23,123 bases of DNA from contig SLSQ01000165.1 of the NCBI GenBank assembly GCA_007130355.1, positions 1-23,123 of the forward strand, read 5' to 3'. Position 1 is the first letter of the stretch; every line of letters begins with the position of its first letter. The translations under genes were made by a program, and so were the position numbers. This DNA comes from Trueperaceae bacterium (GTDB taxonomy: Bacteria; Deinococcota; Deinococci; Deinococcales; Trueperaceae). This document shows, piece after piece, positions 1-6,426 of the stretch. The notes below the pieces were generated by a model. The model saw only the letters and a program-made list of their open reading frames with translations. It ran no database searches and was not told where the DNA came from.

Positions 1-89
1 TCGACGATGCCGACCTGGTTCCCGTCCGCTTCGATCAGCCGCACTTGGCGCACCCGGATCTGATCGTTCACCTTCATGTCCTTCGCTAT
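1..89 (-). CDS. infC: Translation initiation factor IF-3, N-terminal fragment (5' end of gene)
   Basis: IF-3 binds the 30S subunit and proofreads start-codon/initiator-tRNA pairing. Only the first 29 codons lie in the window; the gene runs off the left edge. The translation contains VNDQIRVRQVRLIEADG followed by NQVGIV, the conserved opening of the IF-3 N-terminal domain. The likely start is the non-canonical ATA at 89-87. A perfect GGAGGT lies 7 nt upstream of it (97-102), whereas the in-frame ATG at 77-75 is 19 nt from that site. infC is well known for AUU/AUC/AUA starts that IF-3 itself discriminates against, giving autoregulation. The gene is divergent from mqnD and has no thrS upstream, so it probably heads its own operon (rpmI-rplT expected downstream, outside the window). 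Identity is strong; the exact start is inferred. Confidence 0.9.
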   Translation of the reverse strand, partial: MAKDMKVNDQIRVRQVRLIEADGNQVGIV

Positions 90-96
90 GGACTCC

Positions 97-102
97 ACCT
101 CC
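97..102 (-). promoter_or_regulatory. Shine-Dalgarno that decides the infC start
   Basis: GGAGGT on the minus strand with 7 nt to the ATA at 89-87. The next in-frame start, ATG at 77-75, is too far from it and has only AAGGA one base upstream, so the ATA start is preferred. Confidence 0.7.
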
Positions 103-147
103 CACGCGTGCCGTCGGGTCCGTGGTTCGGCCCGGGCACGGCGCTCA

Positions 148-156
148 AGCCTAGCA
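148..156 (-). promoter_or_regulatory. Extended -10 of the infC promoter
   Basis: On the minus strand TGC-TAGGCT forms an extended -10 (TGn-TANNNT). Transcription would start near 141, giving an untranslated leader of about 50 nt. No good -35 is seen. Unlike many genes here, infC therefore has a leader and a ribosome binding site. Confidence 0.5.
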
Positions 157-206
157 CACGGCCGCGTTCGCGGCAAACGCCCGCGCGGACGGTGGGGAGC
201 GCTTGG

Positions 207-212
207 TAGCCT
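207..212 (+). promoter_or_regulatory. -10 box of mqnD, leaderless arrangement
   Basis: TAGCCT followed by exactly 6 nt and the mqnD ATG at 219. At this distance transcription would start at or next to the A of the ATG, and no Shine-Dalgarno is present. Confidence 0.55.
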
Positions 213-218
213 GCCGTC

Positions 219-1082
219 ATGGACGCGCCGCTCCGCCTCGGCTTCTCCCCCTGCCCGAACGACTGCTTCGTGTTCCACGCGCTCGTGCACGGCGCCGTCG
301 CGCCCGACCTCGCCTGGGAGGTGACGATGGACGACGTCGAGGCGCTGAACACGAGGGCGGCCGACGGGGCGCTCGACGTAGCGAAGGTCTCGTACCACGC
401 CTACGCCTACCTCGCGCACCGGATGGTCCTGCTGCCCGCCGGAGGCGCCCTCGGTCGAGGCGTCGGTCCGTTGCTGGTGGCACGGGACCCGCAGCTCGAC
501 CTCGCCGGGGCGACGGTCGCCACGCCGGGCGGACGCACCACCGCGAACCTGCTCTTCGACCTGTTCGCCGGCGCCGAGGCGCGCCGCACCGTGCTCCGCT
601 ACGACCGCATCCTTCCGGCGGTCGCGCGCGGCGAGGTCGACGCCGGTCTGATCATCCACGAGTCGCGCTTCACCTTCCGCGAGCACGGGCTGCACGCGGT
701 CCGGGACCTCGGCACCTGGTGGGAGGAACGGACCGGCATGCCGATCCCGCTCGGCGGCATCGCGGTGCGGCGCGACCTCCCGACGCCGCTGCGGCGTCGC
801 ATCGCCCGCGCGGTCCGGGCCAGCGTCGAGGCCGCCTGGACCGACCCGGCGGCCAGCGAGGCGTACCAGGCGCGGCACGCGCAGGAGATGAGCGAGGAGG
901 TGCGGCGCCGCCACGTCGCCACCTACGTCAACGAGTTCACCCGGGAGGTGGGCGCCGAGGGCCGCGCTGCGGTGCGGCGTCTCTACCTCGAGGCGGAGGG
1001 ACAGGGCCTGTTCCCCGCCCCGACCGGAGCGCTCTTCGAGGGCGATCCGCAGCCGCAGCCGCAGCCGGCCGCCGCCCGATGA
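219..1082 (+). CDS. mqnD: 1,4-dihydroxy-6-naphthoate synthase MqnD (futalosine menaquinone pathway)
   Basis: MqnD converts cyclic dehypoxanthinyl futalosine to 1,4-dihydroxy-6-naphthoate, the last core step of the alternative (futalosine) route to menaquinone, in the cytoplasm. The 287-aa product has the family signatures in order: FSPCPNDCF (9-17), DDVEALN (38-44), KVSYHA (56-61), GALGRGVGP (76-84), the glycine/threonine loop PGGRTTAN (103-110), HESRFTF with His147 matching the proposed catalytic histidine (147-153), and TGMPIPLGGI (172-181). The length is normal for the family. The C-terminus ends in a short Pro/Gln repeat (DPQPQPQP) that looks like a disordered tail. The stop overlaps the start of the next gene by 4 bp. 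menG, which completes the same pathway, lies 2 kb away on the other strand. The start is set by the ATG 6 nt after a TAGCCT box. Confidence 0.95.
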   Translation: MDAPLRLGFSPCPNDCFVFHALVHGAVAPDLAWEVTMDDVEALNTRAADGALDVAKVSYHAYAYLAHRMVLLPAGGALGRGVGPLLVARDPQLDLAGATVATPGGRTTANLLFDLFAGAEARRTVLRYDRILPAVARGEVDAGLIIHESRFTFREHGLHAVRDLGTWWEERTGMPIPLGGIAVRRDLPTPLRRRIARAVRASVEAAWTDPAASEAYQARHAQEMSEEVRRRHVATYVNEFTREVGAEGRAAVRRLYLEAEGQGLFPAPTGALFEGDPQPQPQPAAAR

Positions 1083-1624
1083 ACCCGCTGCGTCGGGCCT
1101 GGCGGGCCGCGTCGGCCCCGGAAGCGTTCTTCGCCGGGCTCGATTCGACCCAGGTCCGGCTGCCGGCCGCGCTCGCAACGGCGGCGGTGTTCGCCGCGGT
1201 CGGCGCCGCCGTGGCCGGCCTGCTGGCGGCGCGTGCCACCGGCTCGGTGCCGTGGCCGTTCCTGCTGGGCGCCCCCGCCGTGGCCCTGCCGTACCTAATG
1301 ATCATCGGCATGCTCGGGGCGTTGGTGCTGATGCGCCCGGGCGGCATGGAGCTGCGGGCGATCGAGGTCGTCGCCTGGGCCTGGGTGCCCGCAGGGTGGT
1401 CGGCGCTGGCGGTCGCCCCGGTCGGCTGGTTCGCGCCCGCGCCCGCGCTCCTGGTCGCGGCCCTGCTGCTGCCACCCTGGCACCTGTGGGTCCTCTGGCG
1501 CGGCATCGAAGCGTTCGCGCCCGCCCGCCAGCGCACGACCGCCGTGCTCTACGGCGTGGTGGTGTTCGCGGTTCCGTTCGGCATCTCCGCCTTCACCCTC
1601 TGGGTGCTCTCGGCCCTCGCCTGA
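1079..1624 (+). CDS. Integral membrane protein, Yip1-like, function unknown
   Basis: A 181-aa protein starting at an ATG that overlaps the mqnD stop (ATGA), so it is probably translated by coupling. It begins with a short basic amphipathic stretch (NPLRRAWRAASAPEAFFAGLD, residues 2-22) that resembles the opening of Yip1-domain proteins. Five hydrophobic segments follow at about 28-50, 58-85, 93-113, 119-140 and 154-180. No catalytic motif is visible. The overall plan (a short cytoplasmic N-terminus, then five closely spaced helices) fits the bacterial Yip1/YIF1-like family, for which no precise role is known. Its place directly behind mqnD might suggest a link to quinone metabolism, but co-transcription alone is weak evidence. 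Family assignment is tentative. Confidence 0.8.
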   Translation: MNPLRRAWRAASAPEAFFAGLDSTQVRLPAALATAAVFAAVGAAVAGLLAARATGSVPWPFLLGAPAVALPYLMIIGMLGALVLMRPGGMELRAIEVVAWAWVPAGWSALAVAPVGWFAPAPALLVAALLLPPWHLWVLWRGIEAFAPARQRTTAVLYGVVVFAVPFGISAFTLWVLSALA

Positions 1625-1667
1625 CGTTCCGGGTGCCCGGTGCGCCCGCCACGCTCCGGTGGCGGGA

Positions 1668-1673
1668 TATGCT
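1668..1673 (+). promoter_or_regulatory. -10 box of the 71-aa gene, leaderless arrangement
   Basis: TATGCT followed by 6 nt and the ATG at 1680. No ribosome binding site is visible. The 55-bp gap from the previous gene and this box suggest independent transcription. Confidence 0.5.
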
Positions 1674-1679
1674 GCGGTC

Positions 1680-1895
1680 ATGGAAGGGCCACGGTTCATG
1701 ATCGGCGAAGAGGTGATTCGCGACGGGCGCACGTACGTGGTCGCCGGGCGTCAAGCGGGTCCGTACGGCGTGCGGCTGCTGGCCGCGAGCGACCGTCACG
1801 GCGGCGCCAAGCGCATCGTCTGGGCCGACGAACGCGAACTGTCGCCGGTCGAACCGTACCTGACGCCGCGCGACGACACCGCCCTGCCCCGCTGA
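1680..1895 (+). CDS. Small conserved-looking protein of unknown function (71 aa)
   Basis: Not recognised. The product begins MEGPRFMIGEEVIRDG and continues with TYVVAGRQAGPYGVRLLA, then a basic stretch and KRIVWADEREL. The alternation of short beta-type stretches with glycine turns, and the phrase 'GEEVIRDGRTYVVAG', suggest a small beta-barrel (SH3/KOW-like) fold, which is a guess. It has no signal peptide, membrane segment or cysteine. Codon use is the same GC-rich style as its neighbours. The start is chosen because an ATG lies 6 nt after a TATGCT box; a GTG at 1659 in the same frame lies upstream of that box. It converges on the GidA-like gene with a gap of only 10 bp. Confidence 0.65.
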   Translation: MEGPRFMIGEEVIRDGRTYVVAGRQAGPYGVRLLAASDRHGGAKRIVWADERELSPVEPYLTPRDDTALPR

Positions 1896-1905
1896 GGCGC
1901 CCCTC

Positions 1906-2643
1906 CTACCGCTCCGTTCCGTCCAGCATCGTGCGCGCCAACGCCGCCCCGTCGCGGGCGGCGCTCGCGTAGTCGACCGGACCGAGCCGACAGACGCCGG
2001 CGAGGTACAGGTTCCGGACGGCCCGCACCGCGTGGCCTTCGGTCCCGGCCCGGTCCACCACCAGGAAGTCCGAGCGGTACCGCTCGGGGTCGTCCGGCCG
2101 GACCCCCTCCGGCCCCTCCCAGCTTGCGGGCACGAGCGGCACGCCGCGGCGTTCCAGGTCGTCGGCCAGCTCGTCGTACGCCATCTCGCCCGGCCGGCCG
2201 GCCCGCTCCTCCGACGCGCCGCGACGGAGCCGCGCCCGCAGGAACGAACCGACGCAGAGCGCGATCCTGACGCCGTGGCGCGGGACTCCCTCCCAGGTGG
2301 CGACGCCGATCGCGGCGCCCCCCTCCGTGATCAGCGCGTCGACGCTCGACTGCAGGACCGACAGCGTCGGGATCCGTTCGAGGTGGCCCTTGGCCGCGCC
2401 GTGCAGCTCCCACGAGCCGACGGTGCCGTCCGGGGCGACCGGCAGCCGGTCGCGGAGCCGTCGCTGCAGGGTGCCCTCCGGCGCGTCCGCCGGCGGTCGC
2501 TCGCAGCGGGCCGCGAAGATCGTGTCCAGGCTGGTGGTGACGAGCAGCACGCGGCGACCGGCCTCGGCGACGCGCGCGGCCGCTTCCGCGCCGGCTGCGC
2601 CGCCGCCCACGATGATCAGGTCGTGCGCCGCTGCGGAGCTCAC
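1906..2643 (-). CDS. Short GidA/MnmG-related FAD-binding protein
   Basis: A 245-aa flavoprotein related to the FAD domain of the tRNA-modifying enzyme MnmG (GidA). It has an N-terminal dinucleotide fold, DLIIVGGGAAGAEAAA (GxGxxG at 13-18), a GAAKGHLERIPTL segment (82-94) that parallels the MnmG 'G-KGHL' region, a SVLQSSVDAL strand, the GSFLRARLRRG...GRPGE region (132-153) matching the MnmG 'GTFL..GR.GE' block, and a C-terminal NLYLAGVCRLGPVDYASA FAD-closing motif. True MnmG is about 600 aa and carries a tRNA-binding C-terminal domain, which is absent here, so the modification role cannot be assumed. A GidA-related protein of this size is known from Thermus. The GTG start has GAGG 6 nt upstream. 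The gene is last in the menG operon, 28 bp after the 196-aa gene. Confidence 0.85.
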   Translation of the reverse strand: MSSAAAHDLIIVGGGAAGAEAAARVAEAGRRVLLVTTSLDTIFAARCERPPADAPEGTLQRRLRDRLPVAPDGTVGSWELHGAAKGHLERIPTLSVLQSSVDALITEGGAAIGVATWEGVPRHGVRIALCVGSFLRARLRRGASEERAGRPGEMAYDELADDLERRGVPLVPASWEGPEGVRPDDPERYRSDFLVVDRAGTEGHAVRAVRNLYLAGVCRLGPVDYASAARDGAALARTMLDGTER

Positions 2644-2671
2644 CGCGCGCCTCGGACTGGACCGCCGCGGT

Positions 2672-3262
2672 TCAGTCGCGGACCGGAGCGACCGGGTGGA
2701 ACGGCGCGTGGGCGCCGCGACGCCGCAGGACCAGGTGGCGTCCGTCGCGGGTCCGCTGGTAGACCACCGCCCCCGTAGGGGCGCCCAGCACGTCGACCGG
2801 CGCGTCCGCGTCGATCATGACGCGCAGGTGCAGCGGCAGGCCGTTCGCGAGTCCGCCCATCTCGTAACGCTCCTCGCCCCCGAGTCGGTAGCCGAAGAAG
2901 ACCGACGGCGGATCGTCGTCGTCGTAGATGCAGGTCAGCGAGCGGGCCTCGCCCGAGCGGTAGAGCGCGGCGGCCTCCCAGGCCAGGGCCCGCGCTTCCT
3001 CTTCCGGGACGAAGGTCGTCTCCGGCAGGTCGGTTCCGCCGAAGAAGGCGGCGGGGAAGCGTCGCGACTGCAGGTAGAACCCGTGCGGCCCGACCCGGAG
3101 CTTGACCGCGGAGTTGTCGTAGCGACGACCGGTCACCACGCTCTTGAGGTGGTGGATGGCCAGGCCGAACCGCTCCTCGTGCTCGGCGACGAAGGCGTCC
3201 CAGTCGGGGTCGACGAGGGAGGCGTCGGTATTGATCTCGAAGTGGGTCGAACGTGGGATCAT
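2672..3262 (-). CDS. Protein of unknown function in the menG operon (196 aa)
   Basis: Not recognised. It is a soluble-looking 196-aa protein without signal peptide or membrane helix. Notable stretches are HFEINTDASLVDPDWDAFV (7-25), a GPHGFYLQSRRFPAAFF segment (58-74), the acidic run YDDDDPP (112-118) followed by SVFFGYRLGGEERYEM, and a basic C-terminal stretch, HLVLRRRG. No cofactor or catalytic signature stands out. The ATG overlaps the menG stop by 4 bp (ATGA), so it is very likely co-translated with MenG, and the GidA-like flavoprotein follows 28 bp later. The operon context makes a role near quinone or flavin chemistry conceivable, but nothing in the sequence proves this. Confidence 0.8.
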   Translation of the reverse strand: MIPRSTHFEINTDASLVDPDWDAFVAEHEERFGLAIHHLKSVVTGRRYDNSAVKLRVGPHGFYLQSRRFPAAFFGGTDLPETTFVPEEEARALAWEAAALYRSGEARSLTCIYDDDDPPSVFFGYRLGGEERYEMGGLANGLPLHLRVMIDADAPVDVLGAPTGAVVYQRTRDGRHLVLRRRGAHAPFHPVAPVRD

Positions 3263-4020
3263 GCGGGCTCCTGGCGCGGGGGACGCGCGGCCGTCGCCGG
3301 TGCCACGTCGGCGACGTGCAGCGCGGCGACGCCGAAGGTGAGCGGCGTCCAGACGACGTCGTCGAAGCCGGCGGCGCGCATGCGGCCGGCCAGTTCGTGC
3401 GGCGGGGGGAAGGCCATCGCGCTGGCGGGCAGGTAGGCGTAGGCGGCGCGGTTGCCCGAGAGCGCTCCGCCGAGGCGGGGCAGCACCTGCGTGAAGTAGA
3501 GGCGGAACGCCGCTCCGAAGGCGCCGCGCGGCGGCGGCGGGAACTCGAGCACCACCGCGCGACCGCCCGGCCGGAGCACGCGCCGGAACTCGCGCAGGCC
3601 GGCGTCGGGATCGGCGAAGTTGCGCAGCCCGAAGGCGATCGTGACCGCGTCGAACGAGGCGTCGGCGTACGGAAGGTCGGTGCCGTCGCCCACGTCGAGC
3701 GCGACCTGCGCCCCCGCGCGGGCGACCTTGCGCCGTCCCACCTCGAGCATCGCCTCGGCGAAGTCGACGCCGCGGACCCGCGCCTCGGGTCGGCCGCGGG
3801 CGAGGGCGAGCGCCAGGTCGGCGGTACCGGTCGCCACGTCGAGCAGGTCGCGCGGCCCCTTCGCCCAGGCGGCGTCGACCGCCGCCCGACGCCAGCCGCG
3901 ATCGGCGCCCGCGCTGAGGACCGCGTTCGCGAGGTCGTAGCGCGGCGCGATGGCGTCGAACATGGCCCGGACCGAGCGTCCCTTGTCGGGGTGGCTGGCG
4001 GCGGGCGGCGATTCGAACAT
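3259..4020 (-). CDS. menG: Demethylmenaquinone methyltransferase MenG/UbiE
   Basis: A SAM-dependent C-methyltransferase that converts demethylmenaquinone to menaquinone, the final step of the pathway. The 253-aa product shows the UbiE/MenG signatures: FDAIAPRYDLANAVLS (21-36), the SAM-binding loop DVATGTADLA (61-70), the acidic GVD at the end of strand 2 (84-86), GDGTDLPYADASFDAVT (111-127), FGLRNF (130-135), and RRVLRPGGRAVVLEF (146-160). The C-terminal AFPPPHELAGRMRAAGF corresponds to the usual 'P....L..M..AGF' block. The last ~20 residues are Ala/Pro/Arg rich and variable. The gene is first in an operon with the 196-aa gene (4-bp overlap) and the GidA-like gene. An extended -10, TGATACGCT, ends 7 nt before the ATG, so the mRNA may be leaderless. 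Since MqnD is nearby, menaquinone rather than ubiquinone is the expected product. Confidence 0.94.
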   Translation of the reverse strand: MFESPPAASHPDKGRSVRAMFDAIAPRYDLANAVLSAGADRGWRRAAVDAAWAKGPRDLLDVATGTADLALALARGRPEARVRGVDFAEAMLEVGRRKVARAGAQVALDVGDGTDLPYADASFDAVTIAFGLRNFADPDAGLREFRRVLRPGGRAVVLEFPPPPRGAFGAAFRLYFTQVLPRLGGALSGNRAAYAYLPASAMAFPPPHELAGRMRAAGFDDVVWTPLTFGVAALHVADVAPATAARPPRQEPA

Positions 4021-4027
4021 GGCAGGG

Positions 4028-4036
4028 AGCGTATCA
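4028..4036 (-). promoter_or_regulatory. Extended -10 of menG, leaderless arrangement
   Basis: On the minus strand TGA-TACGCT with 7 nt to the menG ATG (4020-4018). There is no purine-rich ribosome binding site. Confidence 0.55.
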
Positions 4037-4100
4037 CGCGCCCTTCGGCCGCTCGGGTCCGGTCGCGCGGCGGTCGCGCGCGGCGTGGGCGCAAGCGTGC

Positions 4101-4415
4101 TCAGGCGCCCGGGCGCAGTCCGACCTCGGCGAGGAACCCGTCGAGGCGTCGCTTGCTGAAGTTCGAGAGGCTCTCGGCCGCGCCCCGGTACGCCACGGTC
4201 GGCACGCTCCGCCGCCCGTCGTTGACCTCGAGGACGTACGCCTCGGCGTCGGGGTCGGTGGCGAGATCGATCTCGCGGTACGGCAGGTCCATCGCGTCGA
4301 GCGCCCGCTTCAGGGCGGTGCAGTCGCCGCAGAACTCGGTGGTGTACACGGTCAGGGCGTTCGCGTCGGGCGCGGCGCCGTTCGGTTCGGTTCGGTCCGT
4401 CTCGCTTCGGTCCAT
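4101..4415 (-). CDS. Glutaredoxin-family thiol-disulfide oxidoreductase
   Basis: A 104-aa thioredoxin-fold protein. After a polar, charged N-terminal tail (1-20) comes ALTVYTTEFCGDCTALKRAL with the redox motif C29-G-D-C32, then a SVPTV turn (70-74) carrying the cis-proline (Pro72) and a C-terminal helix. CGDC differs from the classical CPYC glutaredoxin site and resembles glutaredoxin-like/mycoredoxin-type proteins of bacteria that may use thiols other than glutathione; the actual reductant cannot be told from sequence. The ATG is preceded by GAGGAGGT with 4-5 nt spacing, and a TACGCT box lies about 20 nt further upstream, so this gene has a leader and a normal ribosome binding site. The 5' end carries three tandem TTCGG units (4381-4395). 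It is divergent from typA. Confidence 0.88.
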   Translation of the reverse strand: MDRSETDRTEPNGAAPDANALTVYTTEFCGDCTALKRALDAMDLPYREIDLATDPDAEAYVLEVNDGRRSVPTVAYRGAAESLSNFSKRRLDGFLAEVGLRPGA

Positions 4416-4435
4416 CGCGACCTCCTCGACCGCGG

Positions 4436-4441
4436 AGCGTA
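4436..4441 (-). promoter_or_regulatory. -10 box of the glutaredoxin gene
   Basis: TACGCT on the minus strand, about 20 nt upstream of the ATG, leaving room for a GAGGAGGT ribosome binding site. The -35 region is not convincing. Confidence 0.45.
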
Positions 4442-4500
4442 CCGGCGACCGCCGGCCGCGTCGGTCGCCCTCGGAACCGACACGCCGGTGCGGGTCCGGG

Positions 4501-4509
4501 TGCTACGCT
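4501..4509 (+). promoter_or_regulatory. Extended -10 of typA
   Basis: TGC-TACGCT on the plus strand, with about 41 nt to the ATG at 4551, giving a leader of roughly 35 nt. It lies about 60 bp from the divergent glutaredoxin promoter. Confidence 0.5.
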
Positions 4510-4550
4510 GTCCGGTCGGGCGCGCCGCCGCGCCCCGGGAAGCGAGCCGC

Positions 4551-6365
4551 ATGATCCACCGAAACGTCGCCATCGTCGCCCACGTCGACCACGGAAAGAC
4601 CACCTTGGTCGACGGCATGCTCCGTCAGTCGGGCGTGTTCCGAGCCAACCAGCAGGTCGCGGAACGGGTCATGGATTCCGGCGCGCTCGAGCGCGAACGG
4701 GGCATCACCATCCTGGCCAAGAACACCGCCGTCGCCTGGGACGGCGAGAAGATCAACATCGTCGATACGCCCGGCCACGCCGACTTCGGGGGCGAGGTCG
4801 AGCGCGCCCTCGGCATGGTCGACGGCGTGCTGCTCCTCGTCGACGCCGCCGAAGGCCCGATGCCGCAGACGCGCTTCGTCCTCGGCAAGGCGCTCGAGGC
4901 CGGCCTTCGGCCGGTCGTGGTCGTGAACAAGATCGACCGGGCCGACGCCCGACCGGACGCGGTGGTCGACGCGACCTTCGACCTGATGGTCGAACTCGGC
5001 GCGAACGACCAGCAGCTCGACTTCCCGGTGCTCCACGCGATCGCCATCGAGGGGCGGGCGTGGCGCGACGGCGAACCTCCCGCGGACGATCTGCGCGCCC
5101 TGTTCGAGACGATCCGGTCCCACCTGCCGGCCGCCGACGACGATCCCGAGGGACCGGCCCTGCTCCAGGTCGGGAACCTGGACTACGACGACTACGTCGG
5201 ACGCCTCGCGATCGGTCGGCTGAAGCGGGGCCGGATCCGGACCGGCGACGCCCTGCTGCGGATGGCGCGGGACGGCGGCGAGGTCCGCGCCCGGGTCACG
5301 AAGGTCTACACCCACCACGGGTTGGCCCGCACCGAGGTCGAGGAGGCGGTGGCCGGCGACATCGTGGCCCTCGCCGGCATCGAGGCGGTGCAGATCGGCG
5401 AGACGCTCGCCGACCCGGAACGGCCCGACCGCCTGGCGGTCCGGGAGATCGAGGCCCCGACCGTGTCGGTCACGCTCGCCCCGAACACGAGCCCGCTGGC
5501 CGGGCGGGACGGCCGCTGGCTCACGAGCCGGCACATCGCCGACCGGCTCGAACGCGAACTGCTCACGAACGTCGCCCTCCGGGTCGAGCCGCTCGGCGGC
5601 GAAAGCTACCGCGTCTCCGGTCGGGGCGAGCTGCACCTGTCGATCCTGATCGAGCAGATGCGGCGGGAAGGGTTCGAGCTCAGCGTCTCGCGGCCGGAGG
5701 TCATCGTCCGCGAGGTCGACGGCGCCACCCACGAACCGTACGAACGCGTCGTCGTCGACGTGCCCTCCCCCGCCCTCGGCGGCGTGATCGAGGCGCTGAA
5801 CCAGCGGCGCGGCCAGCTGCAGGACCTGCAGCAGGGCGAACGGCGCGCCCGCGCCGAGTTCGACGTTCCCAGCCGCGGCCTGTTCGGGTTCCGCACGCAG
5901 TTCCTCACCCTCACCGCCGGAGAAGGCCTGCTCAACTCGATCTTCGACGGGTACCGACCGATGAAGGGCGAGATCCGCACGCGGGTGCACGGGTCGCTCG
6001 TGTCGATGGAGGACGGCGAGGCGTACGCCTACTCGATCTTCAAGCTCCAGGACCGCGGCGCCTTCTTCGTCGGTCCCGGCACCCAGGTGTACGTGGGGAT
6101 GATCCTGGGAGCGCACCAGCGTGCCGGCGACCTCGACGTGAACGTCACCAAGAACAAGAAGCTCACGAACGTCCGGGCCGCGGGCAGCGACGACAACCTG
6201 GTGCTGACCCCGCCGAAGCGGCTCTCGCTCGAGGAGGCGCTCGAGTACCTCGGCGAGGACGACCTGCTCGAGGTCACCCCGAAGCACCTGCGCCTGCGCA
6301 AGCGCACCCTCGAACCGAACCTCCGCAAGCGCGAAGCGAAGCAGCGGGCCGCCGCGACCGCCTGA
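4551..6365 (+). CDS. typA: Ribosome-associated GTPase TypA/BipA
   Basis: A translational GTPase of the EF-G family that binds the 70S ribosome and supports assembly and translation under stress and cold. The product is 604 aa, normal for the family. Motifs: P-loop AHVDHGKT (10-17), switch I ending in RGIT (50-53), DTPGH (72-76), and NKID (126-129). These are followed by a beta-barrel domain 2, EF-G-like domains III and V, and the BipA-specific C-terminal domain, including TQFLTLTAGEGLLNSIFDGY and a NVTKNKKLTNVRAAGSDDN stretch typical of BipA. The G5 position reads HAIAIEG where many BipA proteins have YASA..G. The ATG at 4551 is preferred over a GTG at 4488, because homologs begin at the residues IHRNVAIVAHVDHGKTT and the GTG lies upstream of the -10. 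Convergent with scpA. Confidence 0.96.
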   Translation: MIHRNVAIVAHVDHGKTTLVDGMLRQSGVFRANQQVAERVMDSGALERERGITILAKNTAVAWDGEKINIVDTPGHADFGGEVERALGMVDGVLLLVDAAEGPMPQTRFVLGKALEAGLRPVVVVNKIDRADARPDAVVDATFDLMVELGANDQQLDFPVLHAIAIEGRAWRDGEPPADDLRALFETIRSHLPAADDDPEGPALLQVGNLDYDDYVGRLAIGRLKRGRIRTGDALLRMARDGGEVRARVTKVYTHHGLARTEVEEAVAGDIVALAGIEAVQIGETLADPERPDRLAVREIEAPTVSVTLAPNTSPLAGRDGRWLTSRHIADRLERELLTNVALRVEPLGGESYRVSGRGELHLSILIEQMRREGFELSVSRPEVIVREVDGATHEPYERVVVDVPSPALGGVIEALNQRRGQLQDLQQGERRARAEFDVPSRGLFGFRTQFLTLTAGEGLLNSIFDGYRPMKGEIRTRVHGSLVSMEDGEAYAYSIFKLQDRGAFFVGPGTQVYVGMILGAHQRAGDLDVNVTKNKKLTNVRAAGSDDNLVLTPPKRLSLEEALEYLGEDDLLEVTPKHLRLRKRTLEPNLRKREAKQRAAATA

Positions 6366-6368
6366 CCC

Positions 6369-6400
6369 GGGGCCCGTCCGCGGAACCCCGGGGCGGGCCC
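6369..6400. terminator. GC-rich hairpin between convergent typA and scpA
   Basis: GGGCCCG at 6370-6376 pairs with CGGGCCC at 6394-6400, in the 61-bp gap between two convergent genes. There is no T-run on either strand, so classical intrinsic termination is not shown. Confidence 0.3.
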
Positions 6401-6426
6401 GATCGGTCCCGCCCGGTCCGCCCGCG

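Noticed and set aside
4381..4410. Three tandem TTCGG units plus a fourth nearby at the 5' end of the glutaredoxin gene, as a possible phase-variable repeat
   Set aside because: Three perfect copies are too few to expect slippage, and the encoded tail is simply variable.
4488..4550. GTG start at 4488 extending TypA by 21 residues
   Set aside because: The GTG lies upstream of the extended -10 at 4501-4509, and family members begin just before the P-loop.
4503..6287. 594-codon open frame antisense to typA
   Set aside because: It is the mirror of a highly conserved GTPase gene, with no recognisable protein motif.
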